A DNA stretch of 64,000 nt from Paenibacillus chondroitinus NBRC 15376 (GTDB lineage: Bacteria; Bacillota; Bacilli; Paenibacillales; NBRC-103111): positions 62,001 to 126,000 of the forward strand of contig NZ_BILW01000008.1 of the NCBI RefSeq assembly GCF_004000765.1, read 5' to 3'. The translations under genes were made by a program, and so were the position numbers. Every line of letters begins with the position of its first letter. Within the stretch, counting starts at the first letter, position 1. This document shows, piece by piece, positions 25,457 through 34,264 of the stretch. The notes beneath the pieces are model-generated. The model saw only the letters and a program-made list of their open reading frames with translations, did no database searches and was not told where the DNA came from.

Positions 25457-25520
25457 AGCGGATCCCTCCCTTAATTGCAGTGTATGCACAAAAAGTAGAG
25501 GGGTTCCAACAACGGGAGTC

Positions 25521-26246
25521 TTACAGGGTTACCCAACCATTCTTAATCGCGATGATAACCGCTTGTGTACGGTCATCAACTTCCATCTTTTGAAGAATGG
25601 AGCTGACATGGTTCTTCACCGTTTTTTCGCTGATGTAGAGGAATTCTCCGATCAGTTTATTGCTTTTGCCTTCTGCCATTAAACGAAGAACTTCCGCTTC
25701 CCGTTTGGTAAGTGGACTGTTGGTATTATGTATGTACTTAAGCGCAGAATCCTTAGCGCCCTGTCCTGATCCAACCACACCGACGTCATCTAAATACGTC
25801 ATGCGTCTTAGTTGGTTGATTAGCTTTCCTGTAACTTTGGGGTGAATGTAGGCGTGACCAGCCACCACAGAACGAATCGCATTTATAAGCGACTCCGCTT
25901 CCATATCCTTAAGCAAATAACCCGAAGCTCCCTTGCGAAGGGTTTCAAACACATAGCTTTCATCATCATGTAGCGAAAGAATGATAACCTTAATATCAGG
26001 GAAAATAAGCTTTAAGCGCTCAGTCGCGACTACACCATTCTCAAGTGGCATGTTGATGTCCATGAGAACAATATCTGGCGTGATTTGATTGCACAGCTCG
26101 ATAACCTGGATCCCATCGCCACACTCTCCAATGACTTCCATATCATCTTCCATATTGATAATCCGTTTAACACCTTCGCGAAACAGCTGGTGATCGTCCG
26201 CAATAACAATTCGCACATTGCGTTTATGACTCGCCGTGTTGTCCAT
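25521..26246 (-). CDS. degU: Response regulator DegU
   Basis: NarL/LuxR-type response regulator controlling exoenzymes, competence, motility and biofilm in Bacilli. The 241-residue product has an acidic pair at Asp17-Asp18, phospho-acceptor Asp63 in DIVLMDINMP, and a C-terminal helix-turn-helix starting SPLTKREAEVLRLMAEGKSNK. The ATG at 26244-26246 has AAGGAGG upstream. The gene overlaps the 3' end of degS by 23 bp, giving tight coupling. Confidence 0.94.
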   Translation of the reverse strand: MDNTASHKRNVRIVIADDHQLFREGVKRIINMEDDMEVIGECGDGIQVIELCNQITPDIVLMDINMPLENGVVATERLKLIFPDIKVIILSLHDDESYVFETLRKGASGYLLKDMEAESLINAIRSVVAGHAYIHPKVTGKLINQLRRMTYLDDVGVVGSGQGAKDSALKYIHNTNSPLTKREAEVLRLMAEGKSNKLIGEFLYISEKTVKNHVSSILQKMEVDDRTQAVIIAIKNGWVTL

Positions 26247-27420
26247 TTTGATTTTCCTCCTTGTTCTCTGCACCGCCGCCAATAGGGATTAGCATTGTAA
26301 TTTTGGTTCCGGAATCTTTGGCGGAATCAATGATCATTGTGCCTTCCAGAAGTTCAACACGCTCACGCATGCCTAATAAACCAAAATTATTTCCCTTAGC
26401 TATTTTCTGCTCTGTTTGCGGCACATCGAAGCCGACCCCATTATCTACGACGTAGATTTGTACTTGATCAGGTTCCAGTGTTAGCTCAACAGATAAGAAA
26501 GTTGCTTTCGCATGTTTTATTACATTAGATAGAGCTTCTTGCACCAGTCGGAAAATCGCAATTTCAAGTCCTGATGGAATGCGAGTCTGCTTGCCTACGA
26601 GATTGAATTGCGTACGAATTCGATATTTCTCTTCGCAATCTTGAACATATTTACGCAGAGTCGGTACGATACCTAGATCGTCGAGCGCCATCGGGCGGAG
26701 GTTGAAGATGATCTTGCGAACTTCTTCAAGTCCCCCTCTGACTTGTCCCTTCAAATCCACTAGTTCTTCCTTAACCGCGGGGATATCTTCTTTAATAAGC
26801 ATGCGCTGAGCAATTTCTGTTCGCAACACAACATTTGCCAAGGTCTGAGCCATACCATCATGAATTTCACGCGCAATACGCTTTCGCTCTTCCTCTTGCG
26901 CCAGAATAATCTTTAAACCAAGCAGTTGCCTGTTTTTAGCCGATTCTAATATGCGAGTGACCTGATTGAGATCTCCGGATAAGTATTCTAAAACTACATT
27001 CATCTGAGAAACGATCGTTTCAGCCCGTTCCACCTGCTTGTCCACATTCTTAGTTCGCACTTGCAGGTCATTGCGTCTGGTCTTCAGATTATTTTCTTTC
27101 TCTCTAGCAATAGTGAGTTGTAATTGAAAGGCAATAGCCGCTTCATAAGCAACCTTAATATCTTCCTCACGATACTTATTGAAGTCACGACTGACTTCCG
27201 TGAGTCGAATGCGGGAGCGCTTGTAGTCCTTCTCTAACTTGTCGACTAAATCAATCGTGATGCTTGTTTCATGCTTAATTTCTTCAAGTTCACGAGTAAG
27301 CGATTCTTTCTCCAAACGAGAAGCTTCAGCGATCTCGAACATCTGATACTTGCTGCTCTCCATGACGTTAATTGCGTTTTTTATGACACGATCTATAGCG
27401 TCTGGCTGCAAATGAAACAT
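26224..27420 (-). CDS. degS: Sensor histidine kinase DegS
   Basis: Cytoplasmic histidine kinase partner of DegU. The 398-residue protein has a long N-terminal coiled-coil sensor region (about 20-170). The dimerisation domain has REIHDGMAQTLANVVLRTEIA with phospho-His187, and the ATPase domain has the N box EALSNVIKHAKA and G boxes (VVDNGVGFD, GLLGMRER). No membrane segment is seen, as in B. subtilis DegS. The ATG at 27418-27420 sits very close to GGAG; a TTG six codons upstream is an alternative without a good site. Confidence 0.93.
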   Translation of the reverse strand: MFHLQPDAIDRVIKNAINVMESSKYQMFEIAEASRLEKESLTRELEEIKHETSITIDLVDKLEKDYKRSRIRLTEVSRDFNKYREEDIKVAYEAAIAFQLQLTIAREKENNLKTRRNDLQVRTKNVDKQVERAETIVSQMNVVLEYLSGDLNQVTRILESAKNRQLLGLKIILAQEEERKRIAREIHDGMAQTLANVVLRTEIAQRMLIKEDIPAVKEELVDLKGQVRGGLEEVRKIIFNLRPMALDDLGIVPTLRKYVQDCEEKYRIRTQFNLVGKQTRIPSGLEIAIFRLVQEALSNVIKHAKATFLSVELTLEPDQVQIYVVDNGVGFDVPQTEQKIAKGNNFGLLGMRERVELLEGTMIIDSAKDSGTKITMLIPIGGGAENKEENQNGQHGES

Positions 27421-27506
27421 GCTCCTTTTTAATAACAATATTAGAAATTAGTCTACCCCATATTGTAACATAGTTCTTACAATTTGAAGTGAACTTCTAG
27501 CACTAT

Positions 27507-30110
27507 TTATTCAATAGTTATCCCATAATTTTGGGGATCCCAGCCTACTTTAAACCCTAATTTCTCAGAAATTACACGAAGTGGAACCATAGTTACATTA
27601 TTCATAATTTTTGGCGCTACTTCCGCTGTGACACGATCCCCATTTGCCAGTAGATCTGCATTATCAATCCACAAATCGATTAGCTTATCCCCGCGAATAA
27701 CGGTAACCTTCCGTTCTTTGTCATCCCATTTCACATTACCGCCGAGAGCTTCTGTAACAAATCGAATTGGGATTAGTGTATTATCATTCACAATCGTTGG
27801 AGCTTGCTCTAACGTCATTGCTTTTGAGTTTACTGTTACTTGCTTTTTGTTCACTGTAAGTTTTACTGAATTCTTCGGTAAAGCCGGCAACTGTCCTTTA
27901 TAAATAAACGAGATATCATCTATACTAATTTTCCCTTTCGAAGCTCTTTCATCCTGTCCATTCGCCGGATTAGCTACATAAACGCTCTTAAGCTTAATGG
28001 GGAATTTAAGATCGGAGACATCAGCCGTTAGTTTGCGCCAGCCTGTCCAGTTCGTATTTTCTGTGAAGCTGACATAGTTCAATTTGCCATCAGCATCAAC
28101 AATTTCAGCACGCACCCAGTTAAAACTTCCATCTCCGAGGACCTTAGCTGTAATGAACTCAGGTTCACCTGCAATTTGCACACCATCCGTACCATCAAAT
28201 CGGGCATATGCAGCTTTCGTACCTGTACCTTTTGTAAAATCGTAAGTAATCGCTAAATTCTTATTTCCATTCGCTTGTTCAATATTTACAGAAGAAACAA
28301 CCTCAGCAGGATATTTATCACCAGTAGTTATAACCGCAGAATTATCAAGATCGTACCATACCTTTTCTTGTCCTACTGGAAGAGTAACCATGGTGCTATA
28401 ACCATCATACCTTGCGATAACCTGAGCAGCTTGAGAACCTGAAGCACTATCTACATGTAAAATACCATCTTTCAAGCTCCCTTTTACTCCGCTAAGTTCC
28501 CATGTTGCTGATGCCGCGGGCAGTTCTCTTGTTGCACCGCTTTTGGTTGTCACCGTAATTGGCAGCTTAAAATCCCCACCCTCGGTCAATGAAAAAGCAC
28601 CTGAATTGAATTTCATCGAAGTAATTTGGTCCCGACCGATAACCTCGACATCCATAGATGCAGATCCTTTCCCTGACTTCGCAGTAATCTGCGTTTTACC
28701 TGGTAATGTAGGTGTAAATACATTATCCTTAAAGCCACCATTTGCTGTGGAACTACTCCATTGTGGAACGATACCATCCACTGAAATCGGGTTATAATAA
28801 TCGTCATATGCTTTAAATTGATAAGGGCTGGATTCATTCATGAATAAAATATTTTGACCTTTTAAAATAAGGCCTTTCAACTCACCTTTAGGCGCCGTTG
28901 AATATACACCTACACCATTTACAACGGATCGTTGGTTGCCATTCTCCGTTTTATTCACCAATTTCGGGTCAAAATCACCTAGGGGTCTAGATACCATCTG
29001 TGTGGAACCACCACCATCAAGCACTAAACCCTTCCAAACTCCAGCACTTATCATAAACTGCTGAAGCTCTGGCAATGTCATACCCGCGCTACCCGCACTG
29101 CGATCAGAGGTTATAATATAAGCCGTTTTCATATCTTTGGAATAACCTAATGCTGTACGTGAGCGCGGGCTATAACCACTAAAATCATTAATATTTCTTG
29201 TGAAGTAACTCGGTTTCGCATCGTCAACTAACAGCGTGCTTCCTCCGATAAGCATTTTGAAATTTTTCCAATCATATGTTTTGGAAGCATCATGCGGTAC
29301 CATATCATATTTGGTGGTAATTTTATCTCCGACTTTGAGGTGATTTACGATAAACTCCCTAGCTAAGCCTGAACCTCTAAGTATATAGCCATCTGCAGGA
29401 GCAATCTTTTTAATATTCGTATCTACCGCAATTTCCTTGACAATATCATTTTGAATAAGTGCCTCAGTTGGAACGTGCGTACCATCTACTGCTCTTTGTG
29501 TCATTGCCCAAGCACTTGTATATAGGAAAAGTCCATCAGCAATCATCGCGACATTGTTATCATCCCAATAATACGTTTTATTCACACCGCCAAGGTCAAA
29601 AGATGTTCCATCTTTCGCTGTTACCTTACCCTCAAAGTCAAGAATATCAATGATCGGCTGATTGTTCTTCGTTATAGCAAAAGAATATAATCCCGATATT
29701 TTTGCGGGCGTCGCCATCACGGTTCCATTTGTAATTTGAGCGCCCTCCGGGACACCTTCAGCCTGTGTATTGAAGAAATCTCCATTCACACCTGCTACTG
29801 CGCCGCTATCCTTCACCATGCCCAAAACGCTTTGGTTCTTCGTAAACTGCGTATTCGTCCCTGCCATTGCGTCTATCTTAACGTTCGGATTCGTCAAGTC
29901 GACCTCAATGACATTGGCGTTTACCGAAACATCCTTATTGCTTCTAGTTGTTGTCCACACATAATTCTTCATGATTGCGCCTGATGTAATTGTTTCCTGT
30001 GAACTAAGTGTCAACGTTGAAGCCGCCGCACTTACCGTAGTCCCAGCTGCCAATTGCCACACCAATGCGCAAGCCAGCGCACCAATCCATACTTGCTTCT
30101 GTACCGTCAT
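27507..30110 (-). CDS. Secreted phosphodiester glycosidase-like protein with copper-amine-oxidase-type C-terminal domain
   Basis: The 867-residue exported protein has a signal peptide (MTVQKQVWIGALACALVWQL, cleavage near VSAAA). A NAGPA/phosphodiester glycosidase domain covers about residues 60-400, with RTALGYSKDMKTAYIITSD and GLVLDGGGSTQMV, and is thought to act on phosphodiester-linked sugars of surface polymers. Ig-like and beta-sandwich segments follow (about 410-740). The C-terminal repeat of CuAO_N1 type is NDNTLIPIRFVTEALGGNVKWDD and NNVTMVPLRVISEKLGFKVGWD. The ATG is 14 bp after GAGGAG; a GTG five codons upstream would be one base after it, so the exact start is uncertain. A wall-glycan role is inference. 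Confidence 0.83.
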   Translation of the reverse strand: MTVQKQVWIGALACALVWQLAAGTTVSAAASTLTLSSQETITSGAIMKNYVWTTTRSNKDVSVNANVIEVDLTNPNVKIDAMAGTNTQFTKNQSVLGMVKDSGAVAGVNGDFFNTQAEGVPEGAQITNGTVMATPAKISGLYSFAITKNNQPIIDILDFEGKVTAKDGTSFDLGGVNKTYYWDDNNVAMIADGLFLYTSAWAMTQRAVDGTHVPTEALIQNDIVKEIAVDTNIKKIAPADGYILRGSGLAREFIVNHLKVGDKITTKYDMVPHDASKTYDWKNFKMLIGGSTLLVDDAKPSYFTRNINDFSGYSPRSRTALGYSKDMKTAYIITSDRSAGSAGMTLPELQQFMISAGVWKGLVLDGGGSTQMVSRPLGDFDPKLVNKTENGNQRSVVNGVGVYSTAPKGELKGLILKGQNILFMNESSPYQFKAYDDYYNPISVDGIVPQWSSSTANGGFKDNVFTPTLPGKTQITAKSGKGSASMDVEVIGRDQITSMKFNSGAFSLTEGGDFKLPITVTTKSGATRELPAASATWELSGVKGSLKDGILHVDSASGSQAAQVIARYDGYSTMVTLPVGQEKVWYDLDNSAVITTGDKYPAEVVSSVNIEQANGNKNLAITYDFTKGTGTKAAYARFDGTDGVQIAGEPEFITAKVLGDGSFNWVRAEIVDADGKLNYVSFTENTNWTGWRKLTADVSDLKFPIKLKSVYVANPANGQDERASKGKISIDDISFIYKGQLPALPKNSVKLTVNKKQVTVNSKAMTLEQAPTIVNDNTLIPIRFVTEALGGNVKWDDKERKVTVIRGDKLIDLWIDNADLLANGDRVTAEVAPKIMNNVTMVPLRVISEKLGFKVGWDPQNYGITIE

Positions 30111-30239
30111 GTTGCTTTTCCACACTCCTCTTTCAGTCTAAGTCTATTATCTATCATTTTCACGATACTTATATAGACTCTTAAACTATGGAAAAAGTTA
30201 CGATAGGGCTGTAGTTGTATTTATACACCAAAGAAACAC

Positions 30240-30274
30240 AAAAAAGAGAGTCATCCCTTATGGGGTCTGCTCTC
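30240..30274 (-). terminator. Terminator after the heptad-repeat gene
   Basis: Minus strand: GAGAG and CTCTC arms (30270-30274, 30246-30250) with inner ACCCC/GGG pairing, then six T residues. Confidence 0.85.
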
Positions 30275-30300
30275 TGCTTGAGATACAAAACCTGTAAAAT

Positions 30301-30723
30301 TTACAGTATGCGTTTTATTTTCGCTTCATGCTCTATAGATCGAGCTGACAAAAGTTCAATAATGGAATGCTGCTGTTCTTGGATGAGTTCAATCCTTTTA
30401 ACAGTCGCATTGGTTTCTAAAACAGCTTGTTTAACTTGAGTTTGTTCTATTTCAAGCTTGTCTAGGCGAGAGTCTATGCCGGTCAGGTGGTTGTCGATAC
30501 CATCTAAACGGGTGTCAATGCCAGCCATGTGGTTATCGATACCTTCAAGACGAGTATCGATGATTGTCAAGTGGTTTTCAATCCCGTCAAGATGATTATC
30601 AATCCCTGTCAGACGGTTTTCAATTCCATCCATACGTTTATCCATTAGATCTATCTTATCATACATCGGCAAAAATTCTGCCTTCAGCAGAGCTGATAGA
30701 GCCTCTTTCAACTCATTATCCAT
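30301..30723 (-). CDS. Heptad-repeat coiled-coil protein
   Basis: Function unknown. The 140-residue protein contains about nine consecutive 7-residue units from about residue 30 to 95, each of the form L-x-G-I-D/E-N/T-H/R (for example MDGIENR, LTGIDNH, LDGIENH). They are followed by LDKLEIEQTQVKQAVLETN. Leucine or methionine at one position and isoleucine four residues later give a regular a/d coiled coil. There is no signal peptide. The ATG at 30721-30723 was chosen because GGGGAG is 8 bp upstream. The DNA shows matching 21-bp repeats, so unit number may vary between strains. Confidence 0.75.
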   Translation of the reverse strand: MDNELKEALSALLKAEFLPMYDKIDLMDKRMDGIENRLTGIDNHLDGIENHLTIIDTRLEGIDNHMAGIDTRLDGIDNHLTGIDSRLDKLEIEQTQVKQAVLETNATVKRIELIQEQQHSIIELLSARSIEHEAKIKRIL

Positions 30724-30880
30724 TTCCATCACTCCCCGATCCATCTATAATAGATGCTTATAATCGTAATTACAGTATAACATACGAGTTTCTCGTGATA
30801 AAAAGTTATTTAGTATATGTATATATTACCATTTTTTATATTGTTAGTCAAACATATGTTCTGTTTTACTGGAAAGTAAA

Positions 30881-30904
30881 AAGCCATCCATAATAGGATG
30901 GCTT
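30881..30904 (-). terminator. Terminator after metK
   Basis: Arms AAGCCATCC (30881-30889) and GGATGGCTT (30896-30904) followed on the minus strand by a T run. Confidence 0.9.
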
Positions 30905-30915
30905 TTCTAACTATA

Positions 30916-32121
30916 TTAAACTAATGCTTGAGCTTTCAAAAGCTCAGCTTTGTCTGTACGCTCCCAAGGAACATCCAGGTCATTACGGCCAAAGTGACCA
31001 TATGCAGCCGTTTGACGGTAAATTGGACGGCGCAGGTCAAGCTCTTTAATGATACCTGCTGGGCGAAGATCGAAGTTTTTGTGAATCAACTCAACTAATT
31101 TCTCTTCACTTACTTTAGACGTACCGAATGTATCCACAGCAATGGATACAGGACGTGCTACACCGATTGCGTAAGCCAATTGAACTTCACATTTGTCAGC
31201 AAGTCCAGCAGCTACGATGTTTTTCGCAACATAACGTGCTGCGTATGCACCGGAACGGTCAACTTTTGTTGGATCCTTACCTGAGAAAGCACCGCCGCCG
31301 TGACGCGCGTAACCGCCATACGTATCGACGATGATTTTACGGCCAGTCAAACCAGCATCCCCTTGAGGTCCTCCGATTACGAAACGGCCCGTTGGGTTGA
31401 TGAAATAGTTTGTGTTTTCGTCCAACAAGTGTGCTGGTACGATAGGAGCAATAACATGTTCTTTAATATCTTTTTGGATTTGCTCTAAAGTAACATCTTC
31501 GCTATGCTGTGTAGATACTACAATCGCATCAACACGCACTGGTTTGTCATCCATATACTCAACTGTTACTTGTGTTTTACCGTCAGGACGCAGGTATGGA
31601 AGCGTTCCGTTTTTACGAACTTCTGTTAAACGACGAGCCAATTGGTGAGAAATCGAAATCGGAAGCGGCATAAGTTCTGGCGTTTCATTAACTGCAAATC
31701 CGAACATCAGACCTTGGTCACCGGCACCAATAGCTTCAATCTCTTCTTCAGACATAGAGCCTTCTCTAGCTTCAAGAGCTTTGTTAACACCTTGTGCGAT
31801 GTCAGGAGATTGTTCATTCAAAGAAACAAGAACCGCACTAGTTTGGTAGTCAAAACCGTACTTCGCACGTGTGTACCCGATCTCTTTGATCGTTTGTCTT
31901 GCAATTGCTTGAATATCAACATATTCAGAGCTAGAAGTAATCTCACCGATTACCAAAACCAAACCAGTTGCTACAGATACCTCACATGCTACACGAGCAT
32001 TGGGATCATTAGCAAGAAATGCATCCAATACCGAGTCAGAAATTTGGTCACAAATTTTATCCGGATGACCTTCTGTTACGGATTCGGATGTAAATAAACG
32101 ACGTCCACGTACTTGCGCCAT
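30916..32121 (-). CDS. metK: S-adenosylmethionine synthetase
   Basis: Makes S-adenosylmethionine from methionine and ATP in the cytoplasm. The 401-residue protein has [20 protein letters not shown] at the N-terminus. The two MetK signatures are [10 protein letters not shown] and [23 protein letters not shown]. Length is normal. The ATG at 32119-32121 has AGGAGG 9 bp upstream; an ATG three codons earlier directly abuts that site. The long structured leader upstream suggests control by transcript attenuation. Confidence 0.97.
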   Translation of the reverse strand: MAQVRGRRLFTSESVTEGHPDKICDQISDSVLDAFLANDPNARVACEVSVATGLVLVIGEITSSSEYVDIQAIARQTIKEIGYTRAKYGFDYQTSAVLVSLNEQSPDIAQGVNKALEAREGSMSEEEIEAIGAGDQGLMFGFAVNETPELMPLPISISHQLARRLTEVRKNGTLPYLRPDGKTQVTVEYMDDKPVRVDAIVVSTQHSEDVTLEQIQKDIKEHVIAPIVPAHLLDENTNYFINPTGRFVIGGPQGDAGLTGRKIIVDTYGGYARHGGGAFSGKDPTKVDRSGAYAARYVAKNIVAAGLADKCEVQLAYAIGVARPVSIAVDTFGTSKVSEEKLVELIHKNFDLRPAGIIKELDLRRPIYRQTAAYGHFGRNDLDVPWERTDKAELLKAQALV

Positions 32122-32184
32122 ATCATTCATCCTCCTAATATCATTTAGTATGTTTGAAAAGCTTCTACTCGATGCCTCTATATG

Positions 32185-32377
32185 AAAAAAAGTGGGCCCG
32201 GCTTTAGCGGCAGCTTTTCACGCCAAACGGAATCCCTCTTTTGCGCTCAGCGCTGACAAGAACTTTGAATTCCGCACTGCTAAATTTTAAAACAAGCTAT
32301 TCATGAATAAAGACAACAAAAAAATGAACCTTTCCCGATTGGAAAAGGTTAAATTAAACATTGACCTTCAATAAATT
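32185..32377 (-). promoter_or_regulatory. Structured leader of metK
   Basis: Between the promoter and metK lie about 250 nt without an ORF of note. The first element is an intrinsic terminator-like hairpin (32327-32350, 10-bp arms AACCTTTTCC/GGGAAAGGTT) followed by seven T residues (32318-32324). Further down is a long hairpin closed by CGGAAT/ATTCCG (32228-32274) with GCGC-TGA-GCGC at its tip. Then a GC-rich segment ends in GGGCCCAC plus seven T residues (32185-32191). I cannot match this by eye to the SAM-I consensus. The first hairpin might instead end the spore-protein transcript. Confidence 0.5.
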
Positions 32378-32406
32378 ATCTTACTTTATTTGTCGTCTAG
32401 TGTCAA
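32378..32406 (-). promoter_or_regulatory. Sigma-A promoter upstream of metK
   Basis: Minus strand: TTGACA (32401-32406), 17-bp spacer, TAAGAT (32378-32383). Near-consensus, located after the spore-protein gene and before the metK leader. Confidence 0.7.
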
Positions 32407-32445
32407 TGAATGTAATCATGAATAAATTATGAATAATTTCTAATC

Positions 32446-32718
32446 TTAGAGAGAAAACAAAGCTTCTTCCGCGCGTTGGATCAGCCTTTTTGTTATTGTA
32501 CCCCCAACAGCCCCAGTATCTCTTGAAGAGATATGTCCCCAATAATCCTCTTTCACTGAAGAAGAGGGAATAGAACCTAACTCAGTCGCAAATTCCGTAT
32601 CTGCATTTGCCGATATTTGCTTACCCACAGGCAATCCTAGCTCAGCAGCAATCTCGTATTTGAGTGCATCCAGAGCCTTTTTTGATTGAGGAACCAACTT
32701 GTTGTTACTTCTAGCCAT
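32446..32718 (-). CDS. Alpha/beta-type small acid-soluble spore protein
   Basis: DNA-binding spore core protein that protects DNA in dormant spores and is degraded by the GPR protease on germination. The 90-residue product has KALDALKYEIAAELGLP, containing the GPR-type site, and a C-terminal RDTGAVGGTITKRLIQRAEEAL that corresponds to the second conserved SASP region. The central DYWGHISSRDTG differs from the common GYxGNLTxRxxG form, so this is a divergent member. The ATG has GAGGAGG upstream. Confidence 0.85.
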   Translation of the reverse strand: MARSNNKLVPQSKKALDALKYEIAAELGLPVGKQISANADTEFATELGSIPSSSVKEDYWGHISSRDTGAVGGTITKRLIQRAEEALFSL

Positions 32719-32863
32719 AATAAACGCCTCCTCAGAGTTTTTATTATTAAAAACCATGCTCCGTAAACAGTTGACCCAAGTGGGGACACCTTTATTATGG
32801 CTAGATTCCCGATCTCAAACCTCATAAGAAGTTGTCATTAAGGGTAAAATTGTGGAGAAGAAA

Positions 32864-33418
32864 CTATTTCGCAACCGTGCTTCCATCTGCATTTAACAAC
32901 AAATAGCTGCCGCGCACCATGACATAAACGTCTGCTGTATTTTTCGGAGATGTTTTTATGCCACGACCCTCTGTTGGAAAAATCAAAAGATGATTCAGCG
33001 CAGGTTCAGTCCCCGCTGGAAGATCTTTGCCTCCCGTCACATCCGGGATGCCATTATCATCGCTGCTCACAGTGAGAACTCTGCCGCTTCGCACGATAAA
33101 TTCGGCGCCAGCACCGGCATAAAGCGTTTGTCCATTTGTCAATTGGACAACCTTCATTTCCGCTGGCGTTGGGGTAGTGCCTGCGCCTCCGTTGCTCCCA
33201 TTGCCAGGCTGGCTTCCGCCAGCGCTAGCAGCGATCGCTGAGGCAACGATCTCCTTCACCTTGGCTTCGCTTAACGTGTTCTGATCAAAATAGCTCTTTG
33301 TGATCACCGGATCGGTGGACGAGCCTGGGGTTGGAGCTTCAGCTTGGGAAACTGAAAGGAATGTAGATAATAGTAGAATTGCACCGCCTGTTGCTAAGAC
33401 CATTTTTTTCATATTCAT
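32864..33418 (-). CDS. Small secreted protein of unknown function
   Basis: No named family recognised. The 184-residue product has a signal peptide (MNMKKMVLATGGAILLLSTF, cleavage near SQAEA) and a region with SEAKVKEIVASAIAAS. A Gly/Ser/Asn/Thr-rich linker (about 66-85) leads to a compact beta-rich C-terminal domain: VVQLTNGQTLYAGAGAEFIVRSG and VYVMVRGSYLLLNADG. AGGAGAG precedes the ATG. It is divergent from the plus-strand gene at 33523 with about 100 bp between them. Confidence 0.7.
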   Translation of the reverse strand: MNMKKMVLATGGAILLLSTFLSVSQAEAPTPGSSTDPVITKSYFDQNTLSEAKVKEIVASAIAASAGGSQPGNGSNGGAGTTPTPAEMKVVQLTNGQTLYAGAGAEFIVRSGRVLTVSSDDNGIPDVTGGKDLPAGTEPALNHLLIFPTEGRGIKTSPKNTADVYVMVRGSYLLLNADGSTVAK

Positions 33419-33522
33419 TCGCTATTAACTCTCCTGTCTTAATAATCTGTAAAATTAAAGGATATCTTACTTCTTTTGTTGAATTATTTACAATTAAATA
33501 ATTTAGCAAACGGAGTGATTCT

Positions 33523-34221
33523 ATGAAAAAATTACTAACTGTGACTATGATTTTATTCTTTATCACCAGCAGCGTCAACGCTTCCTCCACCCGCGGAGAT
33601 TTTGAGGGCAATCCCATAGTGGGCGTAAAAACAAATGGAAGTGAACTAAAAGTAGAAGATGTTCCAGCTATTAATTATAACGGAAGAACGATGGTTCCGA
33701 TTTATATGTTAAGACAGTTAGGTGCCGATGTTGCTTGGGATGATTCGTCGTATAGTGTCAATGTATCTTTGAAAAATGAAAAGACTGGAGAGAACAATGT
33801 TAAAGAAACATCTATAAAGAATGCTTATAAGTGGCTAAGTGATACGGACATGCAGATTTATATGTTTGCTAGTAAATTGCAGCAGTACATGGATTTAGAT
33901 CAAGTACCTAACCTTAAAGATTTGCTTGATCGCGATTATTTAGAGATAACAGAAGAGTACAATAAATCATTAGAATATGCTACTTCAATTTATAAACAAT
34001 ATGGCGGAGAAACAGGTATCAATGAAATACTTGCCAGCCAATCAAAAGTGCTCGAATCAGTTGGCCAAACGAAAGAATTGTTTAAGATTTGGATGACACG
34101 AAAGAACGACTCGCAGATCAATTCTAGTCTTCAAATGAGCGTTTTCAATAGTATCGAGAATAGTCAAAAGAACATTATAAATACCAACAAATATGTACAT
34201 ACTACATATATACAAAAATAA
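33523..34221 (+). CDS. Secreted protein with a copper-amine-oxidase-type N-terminal domain
   Basis: The only convincing plus-strand gene in the window. The 232-residue product has a signal peptide (MKKLLTVTMILFFITSSVNA). It carries one CuAO_N1-type domain (INYNGRTMVPIYMLRQLGADVAWDDSSYSVNV, about 50-82), then a helical region of about 140 residues with no recognised family. The domain resembles the C-terminal repeats of the secreted glycosidase-like protein encoded at 27507-30110. Coding is AT-rich. It converges on the first S-layer gene and shares a two-way terminator with it. Confidence 0.8.
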   Translation: MKKLLTVTMILFFITSSVNASSTRGDFEGNPIVGVKTNGSELKVEDVPAINYNGRTMVPIYMLRQLGADVAWDDSSYSVNVSLKNEKTGENNVKETSIKNAYKWLSDTDMQIYMFASKLQQYMDLDQVPNLKDLLDRDYLEITEEYNKSLEYATSIYKQYGGETGINEILASQSKVLESVGQTKELFKIWMTRKNDSQINSSLQMSVFNSIENSQKNIINTNKYVHTTYIQK

Positions 34222-34222
34222 A

Positions 34223-34244
34223 AAGAAGGCCTAGTGGCCTTCTT
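34223..34244. terminator. Bidirectional terminator
   Basis: Arms AAGAAGGCC and GGCCTTCTT with a 4-base loop, flanked by A5 on the left and T5 on the right, so it can end transcription of the plus-strand gene and of S-layer paralogue A. Confidence 0.9.
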
Positions 34245-34264
34245 TTTATTTAACATTAAGCTAA

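Noticed and set aside
30301-30723. CRISPR-like short repeats
   Set aside because: The periodic 21-bp units are contiguous, in frame and code for heptads; there are no spacers.
32122-32377. SAM-I riboswitch before metK
   Set aside because: GAGGGA and CCGGGC-like bits are present, but the ordered S-box core (GAGGGA..GGCCC..TGA..GCAACC and GGTGCTAATTCC) is not. I report a structured leader only.
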